From the IMG/VR virus record IMGVR_UViG_3300042691_030418, positions 1-40,803 of that record: DNA of 40,803 nucleotides; one strand, written 5' to 3'. This stretch comes from a virus. The notes beneath the pieces are model-generated. The model made no database searches and was not told the origin of the DNA. It worked only from the letters and a program-made list of their open reading frames with translations. Both the position numbers and the translations under genes were made by a program. Below are positions 7,599 to 13,681 of the stretch, one piece after another (the stretch's first letter is position 1; each line of letters starts with the position of its first letter).

Positions 7599-7828
7599 GT
7601 GGTTTCCTTTGGGTCGAAGGCGTGGGTGATGTTTTGCGCTTTGGCAACAGCGGCGTGGAGCGCGTGGTAACCCCGCTCGGCGGCGGCCTGCTGTGAGGGG
7701 TTGCCGACGTACGCCTTGGCCGCCTCGGCGTCGGTGAGCAATCCTTCGCGGCCCTCACCGGCCAGCGCCAACAAGCCGCGCGCCTGGGCGAGCGTTAGCA
7801 CGAGGGTGAGGTGGTGGGGCGCGCTCAT
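7595..7828 (-). CDS. Hypothetical small helical protein
   Basis: 77 residues from the ATG at 7828, which overlaps the upstream stop. Two helical stretches: LTLVLTLAQARGLLALAGEGREG and DAEAAKAYVGNPSQQAAAERGYHALHAAVAKA. No family is recognised. The long reading frame running further upstream in this frame is not coding; the next gene occupies that DNA. Confidence 0.55.
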   Translation of the reverse strand: MSAPHHLTLVLTLAQARGLLALAGEGREGLLTDAEAAKAYVGNPSQQAAAERGYHALHAAVAKAQNITHAFDPKETT

Positions 7829-8523
7829 GCCGCGACTCCTTCCGGCTGCAGGTTGAGAAGTTCGATCCCGTCCCGGTTGGTGTCGAGGAAGCCGAGGCGG
7901 TCGAACCCAAGAGGGTCGGCGGGCAGGGGGTCGCCGAAGATGTGGGCCGTCAGGGCGGCGTGGAGCGACCCGGCGAACCGGAACGCCCTCACGGCCACCA
8001 CGGCGTCTACGGCCGCCCATACGAGGCCGCGCTGGGCCACGATGTCGACGAACGCGACCCGGGTGATCGCGCTGGGCGGGATGGCGCCCAGGTGGGCGCA
8101 GGTTCCCATGGCGCGCAGGCTGGTCTCCCACGCCTTCCCGTTGGCGTAGTCGCGCATCAACCGGTCCCGGTAGTGGCGGGTCCGGCGGTGCATATCCCAG
8201 CCGGGTGGGAGGTCGTCGTGGCCCCGGGCGGTCTGTTCCACGGCGTCCTCGTCCGGCACGAGGCAGAACGGATTGAGCCGGTCGGTCTCGACCTCCAGCA
8301 CGGCGAACCGCACCGGGGGGGCTCCCTGGGGGGGTGCGCGTAGGCCGCGCCGCCGGTCGATGGCGTTGACGCCGAAGAAGGGGCCATAGGCCGAGGTCAG
8401 ATAGACCGCGCCCGGGTGGCTGGTCGCCTTCCAGTTGGACCGCTTGGTCTCGCGCCGGGGGCGAAGGCCCTCGGCCATGGCCCGCCGGGCGGCAGGCTCG
8501 TTGGTGCCGTGGTAGAGCCTCAC
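7825..8523 (-). CDS. ADP-ribosyltransferase-fold-like protein (tentative)
   Basis: 232 residues from a GTG at 8523 overlapping the upstream stop. The start MRLYHGTNEPAARRAMAEGL, followed by SHPGAVYLTSAY near residue 35-46 and LEVETDRLNPFCLVPDEDAVEQ near 80-100, resembles phage proteins with an ART-like (KptA/PARP-type) layout: an early H-G-T strand, a helix ending in GL, then a VYLT strand. The His5 and Tyr41 positions could match the NAD-binding H-Y pair. A clear third catalytic residue cannot be assigned. If the reading is right, it might modify a host protein or nucleic acid during infection. Other readings include a catalytically dead structural relative. Confidence 0.5.
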   Translation of the reverse strand: MRLYHGTNEPAARRAMAEGLRPRRETKRSNWKATSHPGAVYLTSAYGPFFGVNAIDRRRGLRAPPQGAPPVRFAVLEVETDRLNPFCLVPDEDAVEQTARGHDDLPPGWDMHRRTRHYRDRLMRDYANGKAWETSLRAMGTCAHLGAIPPSAITRVAFVDIVAQRGLVWAAVDAVVAVRAFRFAGSLHAALTAHIFGDPLPADPLGFDRLGFLDTNRDGIELLNLQPEGVAA

Positions 8524-8819
8524 GCGCCCACCTCCGACTGAATGCGGTCCATTTGGGCGCGGATATACTTGGGAATCGCGGCGCCGTACTCAAAGGCGTC
8601 GGGCCAGCCCTCGACGGTGAGGTAGGCGTACTGCCGGTCAACCTCACCGTCGATGTTGTCGCCGACCCGGCGGCAGACCCCGAAGTCCACGCGCTTGCCT
8701 TCCGCCTGCAGTTCGTCGCGCAGCTTCGCGGCCTCGCTGGGCGTGTCCCAGTAGTGGCACTCGATGATGTCGTCGTGGTCGTCCAGTTCCTCGACCACCC
8801 ACTCATAATGCACGTTCAT
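8520..8819 (-). CDS. Hypothetical acidic phage protein
   Basis: 99 residues from the ATG at 8819, with AGGAGACC just upstream on the coding strand, so the start is firm. N-terminus MNVHYEWVVEELDDHDDIIECHYWDTPSEAAKLRDEL suggests a small alpha/beta fold; the C-terminus is a helix (AIPKYIRAQMDRIQSEVGA). No family recognised. It is the first gene after one of the repeated leader hairpins and is probably translated independently of the gene upstream. Confidence 0.7.
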   Translation of the reverse strand: MNVHYEWVVEELDDHDDIIECHYWDTPSEAAKLRDELQAEGKRVDFGVCRRVGDNIDGEVDRQYAYLTVEGWPDAFEYGAAIPKYIRAQMDRIQSEVGA

Positions 8820-8833
8820 TTTGGTCTCCTGGC

Positions 8834-8846
8834 GGGCACCATGCCC
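8834..8846 (-). promoter_or_regulatory. Leader hairpin of the repeated GGGC-N5-GCCC / AGGAGACC module (copy 1)
   Basis: On the coding strand this reads GGGCATGGTGCCC, then CGCC, AGGAGACC and the ATG of the gene at 8819. The same layout precedes four other leftward genes in this operon. It could be a 5' UTR stability or translation-control element. Confidence 0.6.
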
Positions 8847-8919
8847 TTCCGACGCCTCTGCCCGGCCACCCCTGCGGGCTCCGGGCTCGGGCGCGTTCAG
8901 CGCGGCTGGGGGCGGTGGG

Positions 8920-9810
8920 CTACCAGCCGAACTTCTCGGCGCACACCGGGCCGATCCCCCGCTGGACGCTCTCCGGGTCCGTGAGGTCCCGGTTGCAGAT
9001 CGCGCAGACTCCGAACTGGCGCCCGTAAGCGATGGCCGCCGTTTCCGGGTCGGCGGCCAGCCCGACAATCTCCTGCTCAAGAACCTCGGTGCATTCGAAC
9101 GACCGCTTGAACCGGCCATCCTGAACCTTGCCGAGGTAGGTCTCGCCCTGGGTGACGTAGATGGCCCCGGGGTTGGCGCCGGTGGCCTTGGCGGGTTTGA
9201 ACTTGAACCCGGCCAACCGCAGCGAAACCCGCTTGGCGCCCTTGTCGAAGGCGCTCTGGAAAGCCGCCGCGACCCGGCTCAGGTCCATGACCGGGGCGTT
9301 GGCCTCGCGCTCGGCACGGGCCTTGGCCCGGGCGGCATCCCGCTCCGCGTCGGCGGCGCGCAGGCGCTCCACCGTGGCCATCTGCTTGTCGGTGAGGTGG
9401 CCGTACCGCTCGACCGCCTCGTGCATGGCCTGGGCAAACCCAAAGCCGCCGCGCTTGGCGGCGATCCAGGCGGCGGCCTCCGGGTGCGATTCCGCGAAAC
9501 CCGCGACGGCGGCCTCGACCTTGCGAACCTTGCTGGCATGGGCCTGGGCGCGGGCCTTGGCGCGCTGCTCGGGGGAGGTGCGGAAGGTGAACCGGCCCAC
9601 CCCCTTACAGGTGAAGCACTTCTGGCCGTGGCGCGAGCGACCGTAGTAGATGCCCGAGCCCCGGCACTTCTGGCAGTTTTCGACGTAGGTTTCGCCGGTA
9701 TAGGCCGCGTGGACCTCGGCCTGGGTCATGGCGTTGGCCCGCACCAGCGGGGCTGCGGGGCGGGTGTGAACCGAGAGGTCCGGTTCGTCTAGGTCCGCAA
9801 AGTAGTCCAT
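8920..9810 (-). CDS. Zinc-finger protein with DnaJ-type Cys motifs and C-terminal DUF6011-like domain
   Basis: 296 residues from the ATG at 9810 (GGAGGACC upstream). Residues about 43-70 have CQKCRGSG...CFTCKGVG, the CxxCxGxG arrangement of DnaJ-type zinc fingers. The C-terminus (CAICNRDLTDPESVQRGIGPVCAEKFGW) is the Cys-rich signature of DUF6011, found in phages and actinobacteria, and probably binds a second zinc. The middle is helical and rich in Ala, Lys and Arg. Its role is unknown, possibly nucleic-acid binding. An operator-like site lies directly upstream, so it should be silent in the lysogen. Confidence 0.75.
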   Translation of the reverse strand: MDYFADLDEPDLSVHTRPAAPLVRANAMTQAEVHAAYTGETYVENCQKCRGSGIYYGRSRHGQKCFTCKGVGRFTFRTSPEQRAKARAQAHASKVRKVEAAVAGFAESHPEAAAWIAAKRGGFGFAQAMHEAVERYGHLTDKQMATVERLRAADAERDAARAKARAEREANAPVMDLSRVAAAFQSAFDKGAKRVSLRLAGFKFKPAKATGANPGAIYVTQGETYLGKVQDGRFKRSFECTEVLEQEIVGLAADPETAAIAYGRQFGVCAICNRDLTDPESVQRGIGPVCAEKFGW

Positions 9811-9822
9811 GGGGTCCTCCGT

Positions 9823-9835
9823 GGGCTTGATGCCC
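9823..9835 (-). promoter_or_regulatory. Leader hairpin of the repeated module (copy 2)
   Basis: Coding strand GGGCATCAAGCCC, followed by ACGGAGGACC and the ATG at 9810. The four stem base pairs match the other copies while the loop sequence differs. Confidence 0.6.
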
Positions 9836-9842
9836 TCCGATG

Positions 9843-9856
9843 CGGTAATAATACCG
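9843..9856. promoter_or_regulatory. Putative repressor operator CGGTAATAATACCG
   Basis: A 14-bp CGGT-N6-ACCG site 33 bases upstream of the DUF6011 gene start. Identical half-sites occur in the immunity region and at two other promoters. Binding by the phage repressor is inferred. Confidence 0.7.
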
Positions 9857-9901
9857 GCCAAGCCGGGTGGTGCAACTCCTTTCTCAGTCGGTTTCGGGGA
9901 T

Positions 9902-9914
9902 GGGCACCATGCCC
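9902..9914 (-). promoter_or_regulatory. Leader hairpin of the repeated module (orphan copy)
   Basis: The stem and loop are identical to copy 1 (GGGCATGGTGCCC), and the upstream GGCGTGCAAG context also occurs in copies at 10230 and 10674. No good gene start follows; an AAAGGAG lies about 25 bases downstream without a convincing open frame. It may be a remnant of a lost gene. Confidence 0.5.
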
Positions 9915-9982
9915 TTGCACGCCAAAGGCCCCGCACTCTAGGGGCCGGGGCCGGGTGGCGGGTTGTCCCCGATGGGGTGGGG

Positions 9983-10213
9983 TTAGGCGGCGGGGAAGTC
10001 CCCATCAGTGTGTGTGAATACGCCGTAGGTGTAGACCCGCTGCCCGAGGTCTTTGCCGTTGGCATCGGTGGCGATGACGTAGGCCATGCCGATGTTGCGG
10101 CGGGCGCTTGCCTTGGCGGCTTTGGCAAAAGCCTTCGCCCTGGAAAGCCGGTGAAAGACGAACGGGTTGTCCGGCTGATCGTCGTGGGCGTAATCGACGC
10201 GGTAGGTGGTCAT
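9983..10213 (-). CDS. Hypothetical small phage protein
   Basis: 76 residues; ATG at 10213 preceded by AGGAGAGACCAAG. Sequence MTTYRVDYAHDDQPDNPFVFHRLSRAKAFAKAAKASARR, then a beta-rich half GMAYVIATDANGKDLGQRVYTYG. This strand-helix-strand plan resembles small phage proteins of unknown role. No family is named. Confidence 0.65.
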   Translation of the reverse strand: MTTYRVDYAHDDQPDNPFVFHRLSRAKAFAKAAKASARRNIGMAYVIATDANGKDLGQRVYTYGVFTHTDGDFPAA

Positions 10214-10229
10214 CTTGGTCTCTCCTGTC

Positions 10230-10242
10230 GGGCGGGGTGCCC
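10230..10242 (-). promoter_or_regulatory. Leader hairpin of the repeated module (copy 3)
   Basis: Coding strand GGGCACCCCGCCC then GACAGGAGAGACCAAG and the ATG at 10213. The sequence GGGCGTGTAA immediately upstream parallels the copy at 10674. Confidence 0.6.
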
Positions 10243-10310
10243 TTACACGCCCAAGGCCCGGCCACCTAGCGGCTCCGGGCGTGGGCGGGTTGTCCGCGAA
10301 GGGGGGTGGG

Positions 10311-10487
10311 TTAGGCGGGTCGGACCTCCCGGGTGATGACGGTCTCGAGGTGGTGGTTGTCCGCCAACTCGGCCCAGAGGGACCGCTGGTGGTCGTTGGC
10401 GAGCGCCCGGGTGGCGAACGGCCCGAACACCTGGGGGTCGGTGTTGTCGAAGGTCGCGACGATCACGAAGATGGTCGGGGCGGTCAT
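10311..10487 (-). CDS. Small hypothetical protein
   Basis: 58 residues starting MTAPTIFVIVATFDNTDPQVFG and ending LETVITREVRPA. Its ATG overlaps the stop codon of the upstream gene (TAATG), implying coupled translation. Predicted strand-helix-strand fold. No family is recognised, but the start, stop and spacing fit the pattern of the neighbouring genes. Confidence 0.6.
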   Translation of the reverse strand: MTAPTIFVIVATFDNTDPQVFGPFATRALANDHQRSLWAELADNHHLETVITREVRPA

Positions 10488-10657
10488 TACGCAACCCCCC
10501 GGAAGGTCCGAATGTCGGCCACTAGCTGTTCGACCGACACGTCGAACACGTCCATGACCAGCGATGCCGTCACGCAGGGCACCGGCTCGGGTTCATCGAT
10601 CCACTCGATGTCGGTGTTGAGTGCCAGCCACTCCATTGCGGTTTCGTAGGTGCCCAT
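10487..10657 (-). CDS. Small hypothetical protein
   Basis: 56 residues from ATG at 10657 with AGGAGACC seven bases upstream. Sequence MGTYETAMEWLALNTDIEW, then acidic stretch IDEPEPVPCVTASLVMDVF and a helical end VEQLVADIRTFRGVA. No family is recognised. First cistron of a two-gene unit with the 58-residue gene downstream. Confidence 0.6.
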   Translation of the reverse strand: MGTYETAMEWLALNTDIEWIDEPEPVPCVTASLVMDVFDVSVEQLVADIRTFRGVA

Positions 10658-10673
10658 TTGTCGGTCTCCTGCC

Positions 10674-10687
10674 GGGCGGGGTTGCCC
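10674..10687 (-). promoter_or_regulatory. Leader hairpin of the repeated module (copy 4)
   Basis: Coding strand GGGCAACCCCGCCC, then GGCAGGAGACCGACAA and the ATG at 10657. Loop of six instead of five. Confidence 0.6.
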
Positions 10688-10762
10688 TTGCACGCCTTCG
10701 GGCGGGCCAGCGTTCGCCTCCCGCCCTGGGCCGTTTTCCGGCGATGTGGAACGCGTTCCGCC

Positions 10763-11077
10763 TTACTTGAGGGCACGCTTGCGCGCGTCGGTCAGATACT
10801 TGGCAGCGGCGGCGTCGCGGGCGGTGGCGGTGTCGAAGTGTCGCTCGTTCTGGCTGGCGCCGTATCGCACGCCGTTGCGGGTCGCGCAGGGGTAGAACGA
10901 GAAGTAGCGTCCCGGGGCCCGTCCGTAGCCCCATGACTGGTCGGGGGTCTGGGTGAAGGTGTTTTCCGAGAAGCGGATCGTCGCGCCGATCTTGCGACCC
11001 AGGCGGTCTGTGACGCCGAAGTCATGCTCAACGGTCTCGACGTTGGCGGTCTCGGTGATGCGGGTCAGGATGGTCAT
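10763..11077 (-). CDS. Hypothetical phage protein, 104 aa
   Basis: Starts at ATG 11077 with GAGGAGACCT upstream. N-terminus MTILTRITETANVETVEHDFGVTDRLGRKIGATIRF; centre TFTQTPDQSWGYGRAPGRYFSFYPCATRNG is aromatic-rich; C-terminal helix DTATARDAAAAKYLTDARKRALK is basic. No family is recognised. It is the first leftward gene after the attachment region and probably has its own promoter there. Confidence 0.65.
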   Translation of the reverse strand: MTILTRITETANVETVEHDFGVTDRLGRKIGATIRFSENTFTQTPDQSWGYGRAPGRYFSFYPCATRNGVRYGASQNERHFDTATARDAAAAKYLTDARKRALK

Positions 11078-11092
11078 TTTAGGTCTCCTCGC

Positions 11093-11106
11093 GGGCTGGA
11101 TCGCCC
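11093..11106 (-). promoter_or_regulatory. Leader hairpin of the repeated module (copy 5)
   Basis: Coding strand GGGCGATCCAGCCC followed by GCGAGGAGACCTAAA and the ATG at 11077. It keeps AAGGGC on the 5' side like all other copies except that at 9823, where GAGGGC occurs. Confidence 0.6.
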
Positions 11107-11176
11107 TTCGATAGGTCCACCTTATTGTCACCAGCGGCTTGGACAAGTCCAATCTGGGAGAAAATTCGGGGAACGG

Positions 11177-11199
11177 GGTTCGGGAATATTCCGGGACTC
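11177..11199. repeat. 23-bp repeat, left copy; putative integrase arm site
   Basis: Matches 11409-11431 in 22 of 23 positions and in the same orientation; contains the palindrome GGAATATTCC. The two copies flank the tRNA-like core about 100 bases away on each side, as arm-type integrase sites do in attP. Confidence 0.65.
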
Positions 11200-11245
11200 T
11201 GGTCCCCAAACCCTCCCGCCGTTTCCCGTCCGTTCCCGGCCCCGC

Positions 11246-11274
11246 TTGACGGCACCGGGTGCGCGCCCCTAGGG
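11246..11274 (+). promoter_or_regulatory. Sigma-70-type promoter driving the tRNA-like segment
   Basis: CTTGACG at 11245-11251, a 17-bp spacer, then CTAGGG at 11269-11274. The start of transcription would fall about 4 bases before the tRNA-like sequence. CTTGAC/CTAnnn is the type of promoter seen before stable RNA genes in Alphaproteobacteria. The -10 is a weak match, so this is inferred. Confidence 0.5.
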
Positions 11275-11285
11275 AAACGGGGCGC

Positions 11286-11336
11286 GCCGGATTAGCTCAG
11301 CAGGTAGAGCGGCGGTTTTGTAAACCGCAAGTCAGG
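11286..11336 (+). other. 5' part of tRNA-Thr(TGT); putative attP core
   Basis: From 11286 there is a 7-base acceptor strand (GCCGGAT), a D arm (GCTC...GAGC), and a perfect 5-bp anticodon stem (GCGGT/ACCGC) with loop TTTGTAA, anticodon TGT at 11319-11321. Beyond about 11336 no T-arm with TTCRA and no matching acceptor strand (ATCCGGC) is found. Both sides carry phage genes, so this is read as a phage attachment core made from the 5' portion of a host tRNA gene, next to the integrase gene. The exact crossover end cannot be fixed without the host sequence. Confidence 0.7.
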
Positions 11337-11339
11337 GCC

Positions 11340-11373
11340 GATTGAACCCGGTTTTAACCCGGTTCTTTCAATC
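11340..11373. repeat. Inverted repeat at the integrase 3' end
   Basis: GATTGAA at 11340 pairs with TTCAATC ending at 11373; in between lie two AACCCGG-type copies that extend the pairing. It overlaps the last bases of the integrase stop codon. No T-run follows on either strand, so it may be an integrase core-binding site or weak transcript end. Confidence 0.45.
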
Positions 11374-12553
11374 ACTTGTCGCCATCGGTCCCGGTCGCCT
11401 CGGGGGTAGGTTCGGGACTATTCCGGGACTCGGTGACAGAACCGCCCTCCAGCGCCGCCCGCAAGTCGTCCTCCAGGGCGTGCGCGTAGCGGGCCGTGGA
11501 CTGTATGTTCGCGTGCCCGAGGAGGCGCTGGGCGATCTTGATGTTCCCCGACCGGCGCAGGACCGTGGTGCCCGCATGGTGGCGCGTTCCGTGGATCAAC
11601 CGACCACCACCGACGCCCGCCCGCTCCGCGGCATTGTTGAGCCGGGCCTGGAGGCCATAGTAGGTCAGCGAGGCCAGCGTGACCTTGCCGGTGGCCTCGT
11701 CGCGCTCCTCCACGAACCAGATATGGTCGAGCCCCGCCGCCCTGGCGCGGCCCACGCGGGCGGCAACCTCCCGGGCATGTTCCTCCCGCAGCGGGATCGT
11801 GTGGCCGCCCACGTCGCGCTTGCGGCCCCGGCGCCGCTCGCCATCCGGCATCAACCGGCTTCGGATGGTTAAGCGCGGGCCGTCCGGGTCGTAGTCCGCA
11901 GGCTCAAAGAACAGTTCGCCGAACCGGGGGCCGTAGGTCAGCAGGAGGTCCAGGGCCAGCCCCACGGTCGGGCCGCACTCCGCGCGCCACACCCGCTGTT
12001 CCTCCTCGCCATAGACCCGGACGAGTCCGGCGGGCTCCTCCAGGCGCAGCTTGCCCCACCGGATCGGCTGCAGGGTCAGGCCCTTCCGGCTCCATAGCTC
12101 CTCGGCGTAGCGCAGGACGGGCCGAAGCTGGTCGACCACATCGCGGTTCACCGTCGCCGGGCTCGGGAAGTAGCGGCGCGCGTCCTTGGCGCGGGACTTC
12201 TGGTAGGGGATCAGGCGGCGCTTGCGGATGGCGTCGGCCACCATCTCAGCGTCTATGTCGCGGAGCATGGTCGCGCGGCCCAGGAGGCCGATCAGGCGCT
12301 CAAGGCGCCGCTCCACGTCCACGGCATCGCCCCGGTGCTGGCCCACGTCCTGCCACCAGCGCCCACACGCCTCGTCCAGGGTCAGGCTGTCGGCGCTGCC
12401 GAGTCGGCCCTCGGCGATTTCCCGCCGGATGCGGTCTTCCGCCCTCTCAGCGGCGCGTCTCGTAACTTGCCCGGTGCTGCCGTGGTAGCGCGTCCCACGA
12501 AGGACAAAGTCGAACTGCCAGAAGCGACTCTTTGTCGGTTTGTAGACGGACAC
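11372..12553 (-). CDS. int: Tyrosine recombinase integrase
   Basis: 393 residues from a GTG with AAGGAG nine bases upstream. Inserts and excises the phage by site-specific recombination. N-terminal residues 1-60 resemble an arm-binding domain (MSVYKPTKSRFWQFDFVLRG), 55-175 the core-binding domain, and about 180-360 the catalytic domain. Active-site residues: Arg210 (TYGPRFGEL), His321 and Arg324 (HGTRHHAGT), His347 (LLGHANIQST) and Tyr356 (ARYAHAL). The putative attP core lies just past its stop, and one arm repeat lies inside its 3' end. The excisionase-like gene upstream overlaps the first 172 bases. Confidence 0.95.
   Translation of the reverse strand: MSVYKPTKSRFWQFDFVLRGTRYHGSTGQVTRRAAERAEDRIRREIAEGRLGSADSLTLDEACGRWWQDVGQHRGDAVDVERRLERLIGLLGRATMLRDIDAEMVADAIRKRRLIPYQKSRAKDARRYFPSPATVNRDVVDQLRPVLRYAEELWSRKGLTLQPIRWGKLRLEEPAGLVRVYGEEEQRVWRAECGPTVGLALDLLLTYGPRFGELFFEPADYDPDGPRLTIRSRLMPDGERRRGRKRDVGGHTIPLREEHAREVAARVGRARAAGLDHIWFVEERDEATGKVTLASLTYYGLQARLNNAAERAGVGGGRLIHGTRHHAGTTVLRRSGNIKIAQRLLGHANIQSTARYAHALEDDLRAALEGGSVTESRNSPEPTPEATGTDGDK
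11409..11431. repeat. 23-bp repeat, right copy; putative integrase arm site
   Basis: Same orientation and one mismatch relative to 11177-11199. Lies within the last codons of int (encoding SRNSPEP). The placement on both sides of the tRNA-like core supports a complete attP rather than attL or attR. Confidence 0.65.
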
Positions 12554-12822
12554 GGCGCAGGCTCCTTCTGAGCGGGCGTCTCGCGGGGGCGCCCCAGGTA
12601 GGCGCGAAGGTCGGCCTCGGTGTAACGCCGCAGGCCGCCGCCAGTAGGGATTGAACCGATAAGGCCCGCCTGGGCAGCGCCGCGCAAGGTCTTCTCGTCC
12701 AGGCCCAGGACTTCGGCGGCGCGGGCCGCCGTGATCGTGGCGCTCTTGGCGAACGCCTCGCCCAGCAGCCGCTCGGTCGCGTGGCCCAGGTGATCGAGCG
12801 GAGAGGTGTAGACGCTGCTCAT
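12382..12822 (-). CDS. xis: Excisionase-like MerR-type helix-turn-helix protein
   Basis: 146 residues. Residues 25-80 form a winged-helix/MerR-like DNA-binding domain: SATITAARAAEVLGLDEKTL (helix-turn-helix), then GLIGSIPTGGGLRRYTEADL (wing and helix). Such small proteins act as recombination directionality factors next to integrases. Residues 81-146 are low-complexity (RPRETPAQKEPAPCPS...) and are encoded by DNA that also encodes the integrase N-terminus in another frame (172-base overlap). The start ATG overlaps the upstream stop. Naming as xis rests on position and fold. Confidence 0.7.
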   Translation of the reverse strand: MSSVYTSPLDHLGHATERLLGEAFAKSATITAARAAEVLGLDEKTLRGAAQAGLIGSIPTGGGLRRYTEADLRAYLGRPRETPAQKEPAPCPSTNRQRVASGSSTLSFVGRATTAAPGKLRDAPLRGRKTASGGKSPRADSAAPTA

Positions 12823-13364
12823 GGGGGCGCCCGCCCGGCCATGAATTTCGCCACCGCCAGGGCGGCGTCTGTCATTTGGAGCAACTGCTTTTGCGAGGGC
12901 GCGGTCCCGATAGGCATGGTCGCCTCGACCAGCGCGTGACTTAGCCGCGCCAACTCCGCAAAGGCAGCCTCGCTAGCGCGCAGTTCCTCCTTGAGTGCGG
13001 CAAGCTTCGGGTGGGCGGGTGGCATTACCTCCAGCGCGGCCCTGGCGAGCGCGATCAGGTCAACCTCGCCGTCGATGGTTGTGTCGGTCAGGCCGTTCTC
13101 ATCGTAGAGAAACGGGTTCCCCCGCGTCTCCTTCGCTTGGCGGCGTAGCTCCGCCAGCATCGCCTCGGCCACCACGGCCTCGGAAGGCTCTGGTCGGGCG
13201 CGGGTGTTCCAGGCGGCGATGGCCTCCGATAGCGTGGCCTGCGTAATCTCAGCGGGGCACGATGCACACGCCACGAACGGATTGTGCTCGTAGGGGTATA
13301 CATCCCCTATTTCAGCCTCACCCCCGCAAAACGGGCAGCTTTTCAAACTCTCTCGCTCACTCAC
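12819..13364 (-). CDS. Lar-like restriction alleviation protein with helical extension
   Basis: 181 residues from a GTG at 13364 in a GTGA overlap. Residues 7-55 match the Lar pattern: LKSCPFCGGEAEIG (Cys10, Cys13), then FVACASCPAEI (Cys33, Cys36) and ATLSEAIAAWNTRA. Lar-family proteins relieve type I restriction of incoming phage DNA; many phage copies share only this zinc-ribbon. The rest (about 60-181) is a helical region not present in small Lar proteins. Function in anti-restriction is inferred from the domain and from a methyltransferase two genes upstream. Confidence 0.65.
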   Translation of the reverse strand: MSERESLKSCPFCGGEAEIGDVYPYEHNPFVACASCPAEITQATLSEAIAAWNTRARPEPSEAVVAEAMLAELRRQAKETRGNPFLYDENGLTDTTIDGEVDLIALARAALEVMPPAHPKLAALKEELRASEAAFAELARLSHALVEATMPIGTAPSQKQLLQMTDAALAVAKFMAGRAPP

Positions 13365-13681
13365 GACCCGCCTCCTGAGTGGGGGTTGAGGGCTTGGCGG
13401 CTTTCCATCCACTCCGCCATGAAGGCCGGGTCGGCTCTGAGCCGCTTGCGGATATCGTAGCCCTCCCGCCGCGTGATCTCCTGCGCCCCGTACTTGAGCG
13501 CCAAACCCCGGCGCGTCAGGCTCAGGTCGTAGTGGGGGAAACTGGCGTCAGCTTGAAACCACGCCCGGCTCATTCCGATGCGACCGGCCATCGTGTGGAG
13601 TTCGGCCAGGGTGTCAGCAAACATGTGACACATGACCATGCGCCGGAAGTTGTTGCGTTCCTGATCGACGTAGACCGTCAC
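13361..13681 (-). CDS. DUF4031 domain protein
   Basis: 106 residues from a GTG at 13681. The sequence VTVYVDQERNNFRRMVMCHM, then FADTLAELHTMAGRIGMSRAWFQ, HYDLSLTRRGLALKYGAQEITRRE is the DUF4031 signature, a small family found in phages and bacteria. No activity is known to me. Translational coupling to the methyltransferase gene upstream and Lar-like gene downstream suggests a shared module. Confidence 0.8.
   Translation of the reverse strand: MTVYVDQERNNFRRMVMCHMFADTLAELHTMAGRIGMSRAWFQADASFPHYDLSLTRRGLALKYGAQEITRREGYDIRKRLRADPAFMAEWMESRQALNPHSGGGS

Noticed and set aside
11345-11359. CCGGTTTTAACCCGG as a ninth operator
   Set aside because: It misses the 14-bp CGGT-N6-ACCG spacing and belongs to the inverted repeat next to the integrase stop.
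11286-11360. A complete functional tRNA-Thr gene
   Set aside because: The acceptor 5' strand, D arm and anticodon arm are fine, but there is no TTCRA T-loop and no 3' acceptor strand matching GCCGGAT. It is a partial tRNA.
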